Shown: in pieces, positions 10,482 through 21,480 of the stretch
Layout: each line of letters opens with the position of its first letter
How positions within the stretch are numbered: position 1 is the first letter of the stretch
Position numbers and translations under genes: made by a program
Notes under the pieces: generated by a model
Told to the model about the DNA's origin: nothing
Databases searched by the model: none
The model's input: the letters and a program-made list of their open reading frames with translations, nothing else
Assembly: GCA_038277395.1 (NCBI GenBank)
Contig: CM076196.1
Coordinates: 26,357,260 to 26,421,259 of the forward strand
From: Dryocosmus kuriphilus
Lineage: Eukaryota; Arthropoda; Insecta; Hymenoptera; Cynipidae
Reading direction: 5' to 3'
DNA length: 64,000 bases

Positions 10482-11107
10482 AAAAATAAAAATATTTCAC
10501 TAAAATAAGTACTTTTCCATTAAAACACATGTTAAAAATGGAAACTTTGACAAGTGTTTGTCTAAAAACTGTCGGTTTTTATTACTTTTTTCTTTCGAAT
10601 TTTTAGTTTGTAGGTTCAAAAATGCAAAAAAAAAAAAAAAACCTTAAAATCCCTTATATATTTTAACTTTACAAATCTCCAATGTCTTGTATATTCCCTA
10701 GATCTAAAACATTCCATATATATAATAATTCCTGCAAGTCATATACATAATTTCAGGACTATGTATTTGTAGTATTTAATTCACCTGTCAATTTTGTAAA
10801 CACGGTGACACACTGAACGCATGCACACACATGCATACGTGCATGAGAATCTGAGAATCGGCTCGACTTGACTCTCCAAATTTCCAAAACATAAATTTGG
10901 TTGCAATCGTCGAGAAACTGAACATTTGAATCGGTCATCTTCGCCCATCTTCGGCTTTTCACGAGGTCAGTTTGTTTACTCGTTGTCACGGAAACGATGA
11001 AACGTTCTAGAGGGCAGTACCTACTATAGGCGAAAATATAGTTAGATATATATATCGGTCGTCCCCACCACTGACCCTAACCGCATGTATGGTATATAAT
11101 ATCTTTG
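10482..11107. other. Right part of P-like element 1
   Basis: No recognisable coding sequence; a 76-codon minus-strand frame at 10759-10989 has no family resemblance. The last ~140 bp correspond to the right end of element 2 and finish in the terminal motif ATATCTTTG. Confidence 0.5.
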
Positions 11108-11144
11108 GCAAAGATATTTTCACTAGATGCGGCTAGGGTCTAGT

Positions 11145-11280
11145 TAGGCCACATGCCGCGAGGGCGGCGTTACTGTAGTATTTGTGGCTTCGGTTTGTTT
11201 CGGTACGCTTCGGCTAAATTCGGCAATGCCTCTATGTTTAAGCGCATTATTTTGACCACATGCCACGAGGTGGCGCAATA
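11145..11280 (+). repeat. Subterminal repeated motif of P-like element 2
   Basis: Two copies of CCACATGCC(G/A)CGAGG(G/T)(C/G)GGCG lie at about 11149-11170 and 11256-11277, the first soon after the terminal repeat. Repeated subterminal motifs are typical transposase binding sites in P-type elements, so that role is possible here. It is inferred from position only. Confidence 0.45.
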
Positions 11281-12277
11281 AACACTGCTTTTTTCGAGCG
11301 GGAATTTGAAACTTTATAATTATTATGGATTATTTATTTATTCTTGACTGAAAGTAACTTTTCCCCATTTGAAAATATTCTTAGTAAAATATAGTGTTCT
11401 ATAAGTAAAGAATGAACAAGTCACTGAAAATATATAAAAGATAATTCTGTATAAAATCTATATCTACATAGAAAGGATGGGATGACTTTACCATTGTATA
11501 GCAAACTTTACTGTTGGTTGGTTGCATATAAATCAATAATAATAAAATAAAATAAAAGTAATTGAAAATATTGATTGAAAATTCTACCATTGAAATTGTA
11601 TCTTTATATTTTTATTAAGAAAACTTATGAAAACTTAAAAGATAAGAATAAAAAGGATACTTGGAATTTTTACGTATATAAACATTTCAAAAAATTTAAA
11701 GAATCCTTTTTATGCAAAAAAATATACTCTATTTTCATATTTCTATTTAAAAGACAGAAAACTAAAAAAATACCTAAGCGTAATATTCGGCTAATTAATT
11801 AATTAGTAATATTACTGAAAAAAAATTAAAAGTCAACGAAAATATTTAAGCAAAATTATTTTTTGCAATCTGGTACGTATTAACATTTAATTTTTATTTA
11901 TATAAATATGTATATGTATATAGATATTATATATACATTAAGATTTAAAAACATTTTAGTATTATAATGTAAGCCAGGCTGTACTTCCTAATTGTAGTGA
12001 AATTTTTATAAAGACAGTTTATAAAAACTTAAAATTAAATCGTCTAATTTTTTAAATCGCAATAGGACGACGCGCGCATATTAGACCTGCATTCACATGT
12101 TTTCCTAATTTCACAACAAAGGAAAACACGCATATTCCGGTGAGATTAAAGCGTTTGGTATTTAAGTGATTGGAAACTATTTTTGCCTCGAACTTGAGCT
12201 TAATTAATAGTTTACTGTAGTGAACTATTGTTACCACATTTAAAAAGTGCTTTGAAGTGATAATATAGGATAAAACA
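11281..12277. other. 5' region of the THAP-P transposase gene
   Basis: AT-rich, no convincing gene. A lysine-rich open frame at 11575-11802 is low-complexity. No clear TATA box is placed just before the ATG at 12278. Confidence 0.5.
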
Positions 12278-12407
12278 ATGTCTGGAAGTGCTACCGATCG
12301 GTGTGCTTACATTGACTGTGTAAACAAACGACGAGATGCTGGCGTTACTTTATTCTGTTTACCAAAGAAAGGCAGTCAAAAATTTTATGTATGGTGTCAA
12401 AATGCAG
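12278..12407 (+). CDS. THAP-P transposase, exon 1 (THAP domain, first half)
   Basis: ATG at 12278 gives MSGSATDRCAYIDCVNKRR... Zinc ligands C9 and C14, the LPKK segment and the W of VWCQNAG are in place for a THAP DNA-binding domain, which in P-type transposases recognises the element's own ends. The donor GCAG|GTGAGT at 12408 leaves one base of a glycine codon (phase 1). Exon 2 at 13965 supplies the other two bases. The matching exon of element 1 is 133 nt with the same phase. Confidence 0.85.
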
Positions 12408-12518
12408 GTGAGTAAATAAATAAAAATTATTAGTGTGTCTCCACTGAATTTGAAAAATTATTAACTTCCCCAATAATCTTAAATTCCCTAATATATTATT
12501 TATTGAATTATATACATG

Positions 12519-13215
12519 GTGGGCCATTTTAATCTAACCACCTAAATTTCTAGGAACCTAAGCAGGATAGAGAGAAATGGTTTAGACAAAAGTTGAAAAA
12601 GACAGAGGGGGTTACTGAATGGTGCCAACGCCCTTGACCTTGAAGTCGACTCACAAGGTTATTTCAAGGTCAAAGTGATTTTTTAAAATGGAAATACCCT
12701 CTTTTGACACCGGGTTCAGAAAGAGCGGGAAATTCTACGTTCAAGTATGTACCAAAGTCATCGGTAAATTTTAACCTTGAAGTCAATTAAAGGTCATTTG
12801 AAATCATTTTTTTAATTATTCGGTATTTTCTAAATATTTTTCAAATATTTTTAGAGATCTTTTCCGTAAATTTCCATTTTCGGGGGAATTTTTTAGAGTC
12901 GGTAATTTTATAATGTCGGAAATTTAATTTTTCGGTAATTATTTATTCGGGCATTTTACAGTGTCGGCAATTTTACTTTTTGAAAATTTTCAGTCGTCCC
13001 AAATTAAAAATCAAATTAAAAACCTAAGAGATGACAGAAAAGTCCAAAAAAATAAAATTCCCGACATTATGAAATGCCCGAATAAATAACTACCGAAAAA
13101 TAAAATTCCCGAAATGATAAAACTACCAGCAGTTTATAAAAACCCCGAAATTAAAATTTACCGACACTGGAAAATTCCCCACAATGTAAAATTCTCGGAA
13201 AAAATATCTTATTCA
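12519..13215. repeat. Intronic repeat patch between THAP exons 1 and 2
   Basis: Two textures are visible. From 12519 a segment rich in AAGGTCA/TGACCTT motifs (about 12641-12800) looks like a dispersed repeat. From about 12870 to 13200 short phrases such as CGGTAATTTT and AAAATTCCCGA recur in both orientations, giving an imperfect inverted repeat. Similar AAAATTCCCGA phrases recur near 61500-61600. No element ends could be fixed. Confidence 0.4.
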
Positions 13216-13964
13216 AATACATCCTGCTTACCAAAGGATTTGTTTAGGTATAACTCTCAGTGGCTATCCCGCAATGGTCTACAAAACCATTTTTCAGTTT
13301 TTTATTTATATTAAAAATCAATTTTTAATCAACATCCAAAGTAAAAAAAAACATACGACCAGCTTTCTATTTCCAGTACCAATTCCTCAGAACTGGTTGA
13401 CTTTTTCTGCACCTGTTTTTGGCCTTTGTACTAAAAAAATATCCCCAGAGTGGAATTTGTGTTTTTCTTAAGGGTTTTAGATCAAAGTTCTAATCAATAA
13501 ATTTGATTTCTTTATTTTACTTGATAAATATTATAATTAGATATTTTTTTGCTCTGTATAGGTACTCATGTTTTAAACAGAATTATGAGTACACAGCAAA
13601 AAAATCTCAAATTTTATTCTTTTATAGTAAAATGAAAAGATTAAATTTTGTATATTAAAATTGAAATTAAAAGATTTCTAATTCTGATAATTATTATGAT
13701 TTTTCTATTTTTTGTATTTTTGTAATTGTTCTAATTTGAAGGAATATTAAGTGATGATGTTTCAAAATCTGAAGAAATTTTACCAAGATTTTCAAGAATG
13801 ATAAAAGGGACTTTAAGGAATTTTATGAAACTTATGTCTTAAAATTAGACAAGGAATTATAACTTGTATATTTAAAAAATTTTAAATCCTGAATTATTTT
13901 ACATATTTTTAAAAATCTTTTAATTTAAATCTTTTAAATTTGTGTATTGGGATTGAAATTATAG
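13216..13964. other. Remainder of intron 1 of the THAP-P gene
   Basis: AT-rich sequence with no repeat or exon I can support; it ends with the acceptor ATTATAG before 13965. Confidence 0.5.
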
Positions 13965-14149
13965 GTAAAATTTCATTTTTTGGAATTGATCCATCTGCGG
14001 TTCAATGGAGGACGATGATTTGCAGCAGCCATTTTCGTACCGAGGATTTCACAACCCCAGAGCGCCAGAAATTGAATCCACAAGCAGAGCCTGTTGATTA
14101 TAGGCAACTTCACATTTATGCTGTTCGTGCTTTTGATAAAGAAAGTGTG
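13965..14149 (+). CDS. THAP-P transposase, exon 2 (THAP domain, second half)
   Basis: Starts after the acceptor TTATAG and joins exon 1 in phase to give QNAGKISFFGIDPSAVQW. It provides the last two zinc ligands in ICSSHF (C63 and H66 of the joined protein), 48 residues after C14 and within the normal THAP spacing. The helix-closing segment LNPQAEP stands where the family has its AVP box. The exon is taken to end at GTG|GTAAGA (14149/14150), phase 0, just before the frame closes at 14176. A second possible donor (ATC|GTAAGG) lies a few bases downstream. Confidence 0.8.
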
Positions 14150-14587
14150 GTAAGAGTTTATCGTAAGGAAAACTAGGGAATCGGTTTCAGTGGCCCTCCA
14201 TTTGTGTTTTCCAAGAAATCTTCCGAGCTCGGATAACAATAGAGCTTGGGCGGTGTGAGTCGAGGGGTCAGAGGGAAAATTCACCTACACTGTAGCCACA
14301 AAGTGGGCAGTGCCCTAACCCCATTCAACTCGTATCACTAACGTGGATTTTTATCTCTGCTATTGGCACCACCTGGCGCTGATAAAATTTTTATCAGACT
14401 GTATAGATCAAACAATTAAAAATTTTAATTATTCAATTTTTTTTCAAACACATACTTGGAGGCCGCGCTGCCCCCAAAGGGAACACTGTTACATACGGAC
14501 CTGACTTGTTTACTGTTCAGATACGGTTTCGTGGTCTCCATTCGTGTGTCACTGACCAACCGAGACTGACTCAAATGGAGACCTCAG
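14150..14587. other. Intron 2 of the THAP-P gene
   Basis: A 438-bp stretch between donor GTAAGA and acceptor ACCTCAG. It is less AT-rich than its surroundings, and no coding signal was seen. Confidence 0.45.
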
Positions 14588-14993
14588 TGTAGAGCAATTA
14601 GAGCGATTGAAAATGCTGTTGAAAATGCTCAATTGCATGAATCTTCATCTCTAAATCATCAAGTTGACGGACTTGCTTTTAGAAAAGAAGAAGAGAATTA
14701 CGAATTGTATATTCCTTCTCCTCCTCGCGCTCAGTCATCGATGGCTGAAGATAATAATTTTTCTGATAGTCAGAATTTTGATTTACAGATGGATAGAGAA
14801 ATGCAATTTGAAACAGAAAATGTAAGATTGCGTGGAATGTTCAATAAGGTTTTTCAACAATTATCAGATATCAAAAGAACAACTATTAGACAAGAAGAAA
14901 TTCCAAATAATGACAGTAAGGTTGATCTGGAAACATTTTTGACTTCGATTAATGTCACAAACGAAGCGCGTAAAACTATTATTAGTTTGCAAT
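14588..14993 (+). CDS. THAP-P transposase, exon 3 (linker and coiled coil)
   Basis: After the acceptor CTCAG the frame reads CRAIRAIENAVENAQLHES, joining exon 2 in phase 0. An acidic linker (residues around YELYIPSPPRAQSSMAEDN) is followed by a leucine-spaced stretch (LRGMFNKVFQQLSDIK) that looks like the dimerisation coiled coil found between THAP and catalytic domains in P transposases. The frame stops at TGATGA (14993 onward). The next block begins at the overlapping ATG at 14992 in another frame, as expected if one A was lost from CAAATGATG. The start of this exon is a splice inference. Confidence 0.65.
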
Positions 14994-16239
14994 GATGAGA
15001 CCTGATAATTGTGTACAACCTTACACTGATGCTGAGAGGCTTTTAGCGATGCAATGGCATTATTATTCGGCCTCCTGTTATGATAGAATGCGACAATTAG
15101 GATTACAATTGCCCCATACCAGAACCGTGGAAAAATGGGTCGCTAAGAATGACGTTACTCCGGGCTTCATACAATTGTCATTCCAAGATCTCGAAAAGGA
15201 TCTAAGAACTTTGCCACCTGAAGCAAGGTTGTGTGTTGTTAAATGGGATGAAAAGTCGTGCAAAGAATTCGAAGAATATAGTGCGAAGCATGATTTAATA
15301 GAAGGCTTTGAAGATCTTGGCCCATTGGGAAGAACGCAAAATCGTGCTAATCATGTTTTTGTGTTCACACTCAATGGTATACATACTTTTTACAGATGGC
15401 GACAAGTAGTTGGATTTTTCTTTACACGACATTCTGTCAATGGAAAAAACATTGCGACCCTACTTGAAATGTTACTCGACAAGGGTGAAGAAATTGGCCT
15501 CGATATCAGGATGACGGTTTGCGATCAGGGCACTCCTAATACTAAGTGCTACAATTTCCTTAAAGTGAATGCACAAAAGTCTAACTTTCAGCACAATGGG
15601 AAAAAGATCATTTCCATTCATGACTTTTCTCACGAAATGAAAAATTTCGTGAACGCTCTCCTGCAATATGGAAAGATATTCGTGAATGGAAAAGTCTTGT
15701 ACCTTTCTGATATGAAAGCTACCTGGGATGCAGATCAGAAAGCCAAGTTGTCCAATAATTTGAACCACATTACATCGGTTCATTTTTATCCTAATTCATT
15801 TCAAAAAATGAATGTAGTGAGGTCACGTCATCTCGTTGGTGGTAAATTGGCCAAGGCAATGATTGAAGCACATGAGAAAGGGCTGGTCATTTCGGAGACA
15901 CTTTTAGAATCAGCAGAATGCATTTTAATTATTAATCGTTTAACTGATGCCGCCGACAGCAATAAAACTCGCGATGTAAATCCGGTAAAGAGTGCCTTGT
16001 CTACTGAAAATGTAGAATCCAGAACGGTTTTAGAAGATTTTCTGTCTTGGGCTCCAACTTTAAAAGTCGTGGATAAAAATGGTCGTATGAAAGCCTTGCC
16101 TTGTTTTATTGGTTTAGAAATGACAATTCGTGGTCTTTTGGAACTATATAATGATGTGTCTTCGAAACTGCCAAGTTTTCAATTGTGCACAAGGCTGTGC
16201 ACAACAGATTCAATAGAGATGCTCTTTGCGCGATTCTGA
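14992..16239 (+). pseudogene. THAP-P transposase, catalytic core (interrupted)
   Basis: A 415-codon frame covers the helix-turn-helix-like segment (TDAERLLAMQWHYYSAS...RTVEKW) and the RNase H-like catalytic domain of P-element transposases. Likely acidic residues sit in VKWDEKSC (first D), TVCDQGTPN (second D) and TDSIEMLF (the E). The GTP-binding insertion of the family should fall between the second D and the E. The frame ends at a TGA (16237-16239), but the downstream codons continue the family sequence in the same frame (GRGGFNPNPTCRM), so a CGA to TGA change is the simplest explanation. With the upstream one-base loss this makes the gene broken, yet only lightly. Confidence 0.85.
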
Positions 16240-17296
16240 GGAAGAGGTGGCTTTAATCCCAATCCCACGTGTCGTATGCTTCGATTGAAAATTCGTCATA
16301 TGCTTTCAGTGAAACACAACATCGCGTCTTCTCGAAGAGCTAATATCATTGAAAACAATGACGATAGAGTAGGCTATGAAGAGATCACCAGAGAAGAACT
16401 TCAAGAAGAAGCTAAAAATCAGCTAGAAAAAGATGAAATGTCAGCAGCCAGTGCGATTGCATACGCTGAAGAAGGAAAATTCAGTGAAGACACTTTTAAC
16501 TGAAAACCTTGATTTTCAGTCCAGCATCCAACACCCCATCATAGAAGAGAATACAGATGATTTACGCAGTAAGGATGATGATGAAGATAGAACTGAAGAC
16601 GACAAGGATGACGGAAATCATGACTCACAGAATCAGAATTTCCAAGTTAATTATGACGAGTTCGTGAGCCAATTATACGAATTTGAAAAGGTTGATTCAA
16701 TTTTACCTTTTCAAGCGTATAGCGGTACCTATGAAGGTAGCTCGATTTCTTATTTCGCTGGCTATGCAGCACATGTAACAACCAAGAAATGGAATTGTGA
16801 TCGATGTTTTGAAGTTTTGTTGAAGGCTCCAGAAGACGCAGAAGATTTTGATGATACTTACATCGAATGTCGCGAATACGAAAGTAAATCTTCGTATAAA
16901 GTAACCCTTTTGAAGAAACCTTCTGTGAAATTTCGCGAGATCGTAACAGGGAATTTGCTTCCGTTTGAGAGGATCATTAAGCAAGCACGTCATCAAGCTA
17001 AAGTCAGAGAGACAATCGAAAAAGTAGCCATTCGCGACATCAGTTTAATATATCCTGACTGGTTCGCAGAATCTGACGCTTGCTACGAACATCGACTCTT
17101 TGCAATGAGATGCTTGCTTAAAGGAAAATTGTATCGAGTTTGCACAATTGATAGTAGAGAAGCAAAGGCAGCTGAAATTCAAAAGCGAAATGATAATGCT
17201 GCTGAAAAAAGGATGAGAGGGACCAACAAGCGAAAAAGCAATTCAATGGAGGATCCCAAATCTTCGCGCAAATTAAACAATGTAATGCATTTCTAA
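16240..17296 (+). pseudogene. THAP-P transposase, C-terminal part (frameshifted)
   Basis: From 16240 the frame continues GRGGFNPNPTCRMLRLKIRH to a stop at 16503. The remaining C-terminus is in the next frame, recognisable from about ENLDFQSS (16503 onward) to the stop at 17296. A one-base insertion near 16495 would explain the shift. The second part has an acidic stretch (DDDEDRTEDDKDD), then YFAGYAAHVTTKKWNCDRCF, matching the Y(I/V)(A/S)GY...C..C segment near the end of P-type transposases, and a basic tail. Exons 1-3 plus both parts give roughly 1000 residues, somewhat longer than the Drosophila P protein or THAP9. Confidence 0.75.
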
Positions 17297-17848
17297 TTAC
17301 TTAATAAGTGTCTAATTAATTAATGCATGTTTAATTAATTACCAGATTTACTTAATAATAATCGAATAATTTAATAATGTATATAATTATGTATACTCAT
17401 TGTCTAATATAGGTTTATATTGAAAAAACAATCTTACATCAGTACTCATTTCCCTTTTATTTTATTCCTTTAATTTTAATTTCATTATTAAATCATTTCA
17501 TTATTAATCGCCGATTGCTCTAAGAACTTTCGAAACTCTGAACCAATTTCTGCATTAGACACCTGATTTATGTAATTTGGAACTTTACACTTCTGGTGAG
17601 AGAGCTGAGTACACTGTGGAATTAATTATTTTTTCAATTACAATACCATAGAGTTTAACATTATAATAAAAAATTACTTAAATTGTTCTTCAGTTTCTAT
17701 ATTAATTACAATTCTACAGTTGAAACTAAGAAGCAACTGACCATATATTTTTGCACAAATAGAATTTCTCGTTACTCTCTTTTTTATATAATAATAACTT
17801 AGACAAGCACAGATATTTATGATAAATTTTGTAATATGTTAAACTATA

Positions 17849-17899
<51 letters not shown>
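17297..17899. other. 3' region of the THAP-P gene, with direct-repeat copy and (TA)n
   Basis: Contains TATACTCATTGTC...TTACATCAGTACTCATTTCCC at about 17391-17500, repeated with roughly 85-90% identity at 21773-21880 on the far side of the foldback element. It ends in a long (TA)n run (17845-17899) into which that element appears to have inserted. Confidence 0.7.
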
Positions 17900-17905
<6 letters not shown>

Positions 17906-18189
17906 CGTTTCACGTCAAACGGATCATTGCTGTAGCCAAAATTGTAGTCAACTTACAGAAGCCATTTTGAGCTTAAAATGTTCGTTAAAGAAAGCGCTTT
18001 CAAAATAAACGTGGCCCTTTGTGAAAACCAATATGGCGGATCCAATATGGCGGCTTAAAGGTGTCAAAATTATGGGTCAGTTGTTAATAATTGAAAAAAA
18101 ATATCATACCACGAGTAAAAACAATAAATATTTTCAGCTTAAAAGGAAGCTAACAAGTTTTTCTTTCAAACCCTGTTCGAATTTTGATC

Positions 18190-20355
18190 ATATTCAAAAT
18201 GGCGGACCAAATATGGCGTCTGAAAGTTGCAAAAATGGTAAAATATCATAAAAAATGAGTTGTTGAACCGCTAAAAAGTCGTTATTTCTTTCCTTTTTAA
18301 TGTTTAAAACAAAGATTGTTATTTGTTCTTACAAAGTTACTTCTACTTTGTTCAAATTCAAAATGACGGACCAAATATGGCGTCTCGAAGTTGCAAAAAT
18401 GTTAAAAAACTCATAAAAAATGAGTTGTTGAACCGCTAAAAAGTCGTTATTTCTTTCCTTGTTAATGTTAAAACAAATATTGTTATTTGTTCTTACAAAG
18501 TTACTTCTATTTTGTTCAAATTCAAAATAGCGGACCAAATATGGCGCCTCAGAGTTGCAAAAATGATTAAAAACTCATAAAAAATGAGTTGTTGAACCGG
18601 TAAAAAGTCGTTATTTCTTTCCTAGTTAATGTTAAAACAAAGATTGTTATTTGTTCTTACAAAGTTACTTCTATTTTATTCAAATTCAAAATGGCGGACC
18701 AAATATGGCGCCTCAAAGTTGAAAAAGTGGTAAAAAAACTCATAAAAAATGAGTTGTTGAACCGCTAAAAAGTCGTTATTTCTTTCCTTCTTAATGTTAA
18801 AAGAAAGATTGTTATTTGTTCTTACAAAGTTACTTCTATTTTTTTCAAATTCAAAATGGCGGACCAAATATGGCGTCTCGAAGTTGCAAAAGTGGTAAAA
18901 AACTCACAAAAAAGGAGTTGTTGAACCGGTAAAAAGTCGTTATTTCTTTCCTTGTTAATGTTAAAACAAAGATTGTTATTTTCTTACAAAGTTACTTCAA
19001 TTTTGTTCAAATTCAAAATGGCGGACCAAATATGGCGTCTCAAAGTTGCAAAAATGGTTACAAACTCATAAAAAATGAGTTGTTGAACCGCTAAAAAGTC
19101 GTTATTTCTTTCCTTTTTAATGTTAAAGCAAAGATTGTTATTTGTTCTTACAAAGTTACTTCTATTTTGTTCAAATTCAAAATGGCGGACCAAATATGGC
19201 GTCTCAAAGTTGCAAAAATGGTAAAAAACTCATAGAAAATGAATTGTTGAACCGCTAAAAAGTCGTTATTTCTTTCCTTCTTAATGTTAAAAGAAAGATT
19301 GTTATTTGTTCTTACAAAGTTACTTCTATTTTTTTCAAATTCAAAATGGCGGACCAAATATGGCGTCTCGAAGTTGCAAAAGTGGTAAAAAACTCACAAA
19401 AAAGGAGTTGTTGAACCGGTAAAAAGTCGTTATTTCTTTCCTTGTTAATGTTAAAACAAAGATTGTTATTTTCTTACAAAGTTACTTCAATTTTGTCAAA
19501 TTCAAAATGGCGGACCAAATATGGCGTCTCAAAGTTGCAAAAGTGGTAAAAAACTCACAAAAAAGGAGTTGTTGAACCGGTAAAAAGTCGTTATTTCTTT
19601 CCTTGTTAATGTTAAAACAAAGATTGTTATTTTCTTACAAAGTTACTTCAATTTTGTTCAAATTCAAAATGGCGGACCAAATATGGCGTCTCAAAGTTGC
19701 AAAAATGGTTACAAACTCATAAAAAATGAGTTGTTGAACCGCTAAAAAGTCGTTATTTCTTTCCTTTTTAATGTTAAAACAAAGATTGTTATTTTTTCTT
19801 ACAAAGTTACTTCTATTTTGTTCAAATTCAAAATGGCGGACCAAATATGGCGTCTCAAAGTTGCAAAAATGGTAAAAAACTCATAGAAAATGAATTGTTG
19901 AACCGCTAAAAAGTCGTTATTTCTTTCCTTCTTAATGTTAAAAGAAAGATTGTTATTTGTTCTTACAAAGTTACTTCTATTTTTTTCAAATTCAAAATGG
20001 CGGACCAAATATGGCGTCTCGAAGTTGCAAAAGTGGTAAAAAACTCACAAAAAAAGGAGTTGTTGAACCGGTAAAAAGTCGTTATTTCTTTCCTTGTTAA
20101 TGTTAAAACAAAGATTGTTATTTTCTTACAAAGTTACTTCAATTTTGTTCAAATTCAAAATGGCGGACCAAATATGGCGTCTCAAAGTTGCAAAAATGGT
20201 TACAAACTCATAAAAAATGAGTTGTTGAACCGCTAAAAAGTCGTTATTTCTTTCCTTTTTAATGTTAAAACAAAGATTGTTATTTGTTCTTACAAAGTTA
20301 CTTCGATTTTGTTCAAACTCAAAAAGACGGACCAAATATGGCGTCTCAAAGTTGC
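18190..20355 (+). repeat. 164-bp tandem array, left arm of the foldback element
   Basis: The string ATGGCGGACCAAATATGGCG or a near match occurs at about 18197, 18361, 18525, 18691, 18856, 19018, 19182, 19347, 19507, 19669, 19833, 19998, 20160 and 20322. A larger repetition is present: the blocks at 18856-19346, 19347-19832 and 19998-20330 share the same order of unit variants (AAAAAAGGAGTTG, then ACAAACTCATAAAAAATG), so pairs or triplets have been copied together. Confidence 0.9.
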
Positions 20356-20605
20356 AATTTTAACAAGTGAATCTTTGTTTACATGGGCGACAAATCACTT
20401 TAAGAGTATAAAATTCTTTCGTTATGATCAAAAAATGTATGAAAAGAATAAAAGATTTTTAAATAAAAGATTTGCTAATCCACCTTCAGTCACTAGAATT
20501 CATGATGCCCATGGGTTTTTTGTTAATTCAAGTGAGCTGGTAATTAAAAGATTTTCCTCTGACACGGAACCTTTGAACATAATAAGTTACAAAATAAACT
20601 AAGAA
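20356..20605 (+). CDS. Open frame in the centre of the foldback element
   Basis: An open frame of about 80 codons fills part of the central loop, ending RIHDAHGFFVNSSELVIKRF and a short tail at 20602. Unlike the surrounding frames it is not part of the 164-bp repeat and its composition is protein-like. There is no ATG at the unique boundary; the frame runs in from the repeat. I do not recognise the family. It could be the last piece of a transposase or a captured host fragment. Confidence 0.35.
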
Positions 20606-20799
20606 AAAAAAATAAGAAACAAAAAAAAAATTTTTTAATTAAAAGAATACAAAAAAAAGTAATGCGGTCTCTAATTGAGACAGTCTCAACCCTGTTAAAC
20701 GCAGAGAGTAAACTTTAAATTGTATTAACTTAAAAATTTATAAAAGGTTGTATAAAAACTTTTTTATGTGTATTTTTGACCTTTGTTGTTACTACCAGA

Positions 20800-21480
20800 C
20801 GCCATATTGGAGCCGCCATTTAAAATTTTTTTTAAATCGAACTTACTTTGTAACAACAAATAATAATCTTTGTTTTAACATTAAAAACGAAAGAAATAAC
20901 GACTTTTTAGCGGTTCAACAACTCATTTTCTATGAGTTTTTTACCATTTTTGCAACTTTGAGACGCCATATTTGGTCCGCCATTTTGAATTTGAACAAAA
21001 TAGAAGTAACTTTGTAAGAACATATAACAATCTTTGTTTTAACATTAAAAAGAAAAGAAATAACGACTTTTTACCGGTTCAACAACTCATTTTTTATGAG
21101 TTTTTTACCATTTTTGCAACTTTGAGACGCCATATTTGGTCCGCCATTTTGAATTTGAACAAAATGGAAGTACCTTTGTAAGAACATATAACAATCTTTG
21201 TTTTAACATTAAAAAGAAAAGAAATAACGACTTTTTACCGGTTCAACAACTCATTTTTTATGAGTTTTTTACCACTTTTGCAACCTTGAGGCGCCATATT
21301 TCGTTCTCCATTTTGAATTTGAACAAAATAGAAGTAACTTTGTAAGAACAAATAACAATCTTTGTTTTAACATTAAAAAGGAAAGAAATAACGACTTTTT
21401 AGCGGTTCAACAATTCATTTTTTATGAGATTTTACCATTTTTGCAACTTTCAGACGCCATATTTGGTCCGCCATTTTGAA
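20800..21480 (-). repeat. 164-bp tandem array, right arm of the foldback element
   Basis: Four reverse-orientation units with GGTCCGCCATTTTGAATTTG (one variant reads CGTTCTCCATTTTG) at about 20971, 21135, 21299 and 21463. The arm has far fewer repeats than the left arm, so the element is asymmetric. Confidence 0.9.

Larger units (their letters stand above)
4956..11107 (+). mobile_element. P-superfamily (THAP-type) element 1, non-autonomous
   Basis: The left end starts CAAAGATATTATTACCATAG and the right end is ...GTATATAATATCTTTG; reverse-complemented, the right end reads CAAAGATATTATATACCATA. Both arms continue into an ATGCGGT block. The element carries a TATA promoter and a THAP first exon at 6045-6177, matching exon 1 of the neighbouring element in size, phase and motif layout, but no later transposase exon was found. 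Its interior is filled by other repeats (6352-10481). Its right subterminal part (about 10965-11040; GGAAACGATGAAA and AGAGGGCAG) matches the right part of element 2 near 22300. I infer P superfamily from the THAP exon and from element 2; an 8-bp target duplication could not be shown. Confidence 0.6.

Noticed and set aside
10759..10989. 76-codon minus-strand frame with cysteine pairs (HVCACVQC)
   Set aside because: No known zinc-binding arrangement, no homologous frame in the sister element, and it lies in element terminal sequence.
18329..21345. Many 69-codon frames beginning MVRHFEFEQNRSN
   Set aside because: Each is the translation of one 164-bp repeat plus overlap; they occur in every unit and on both arms.
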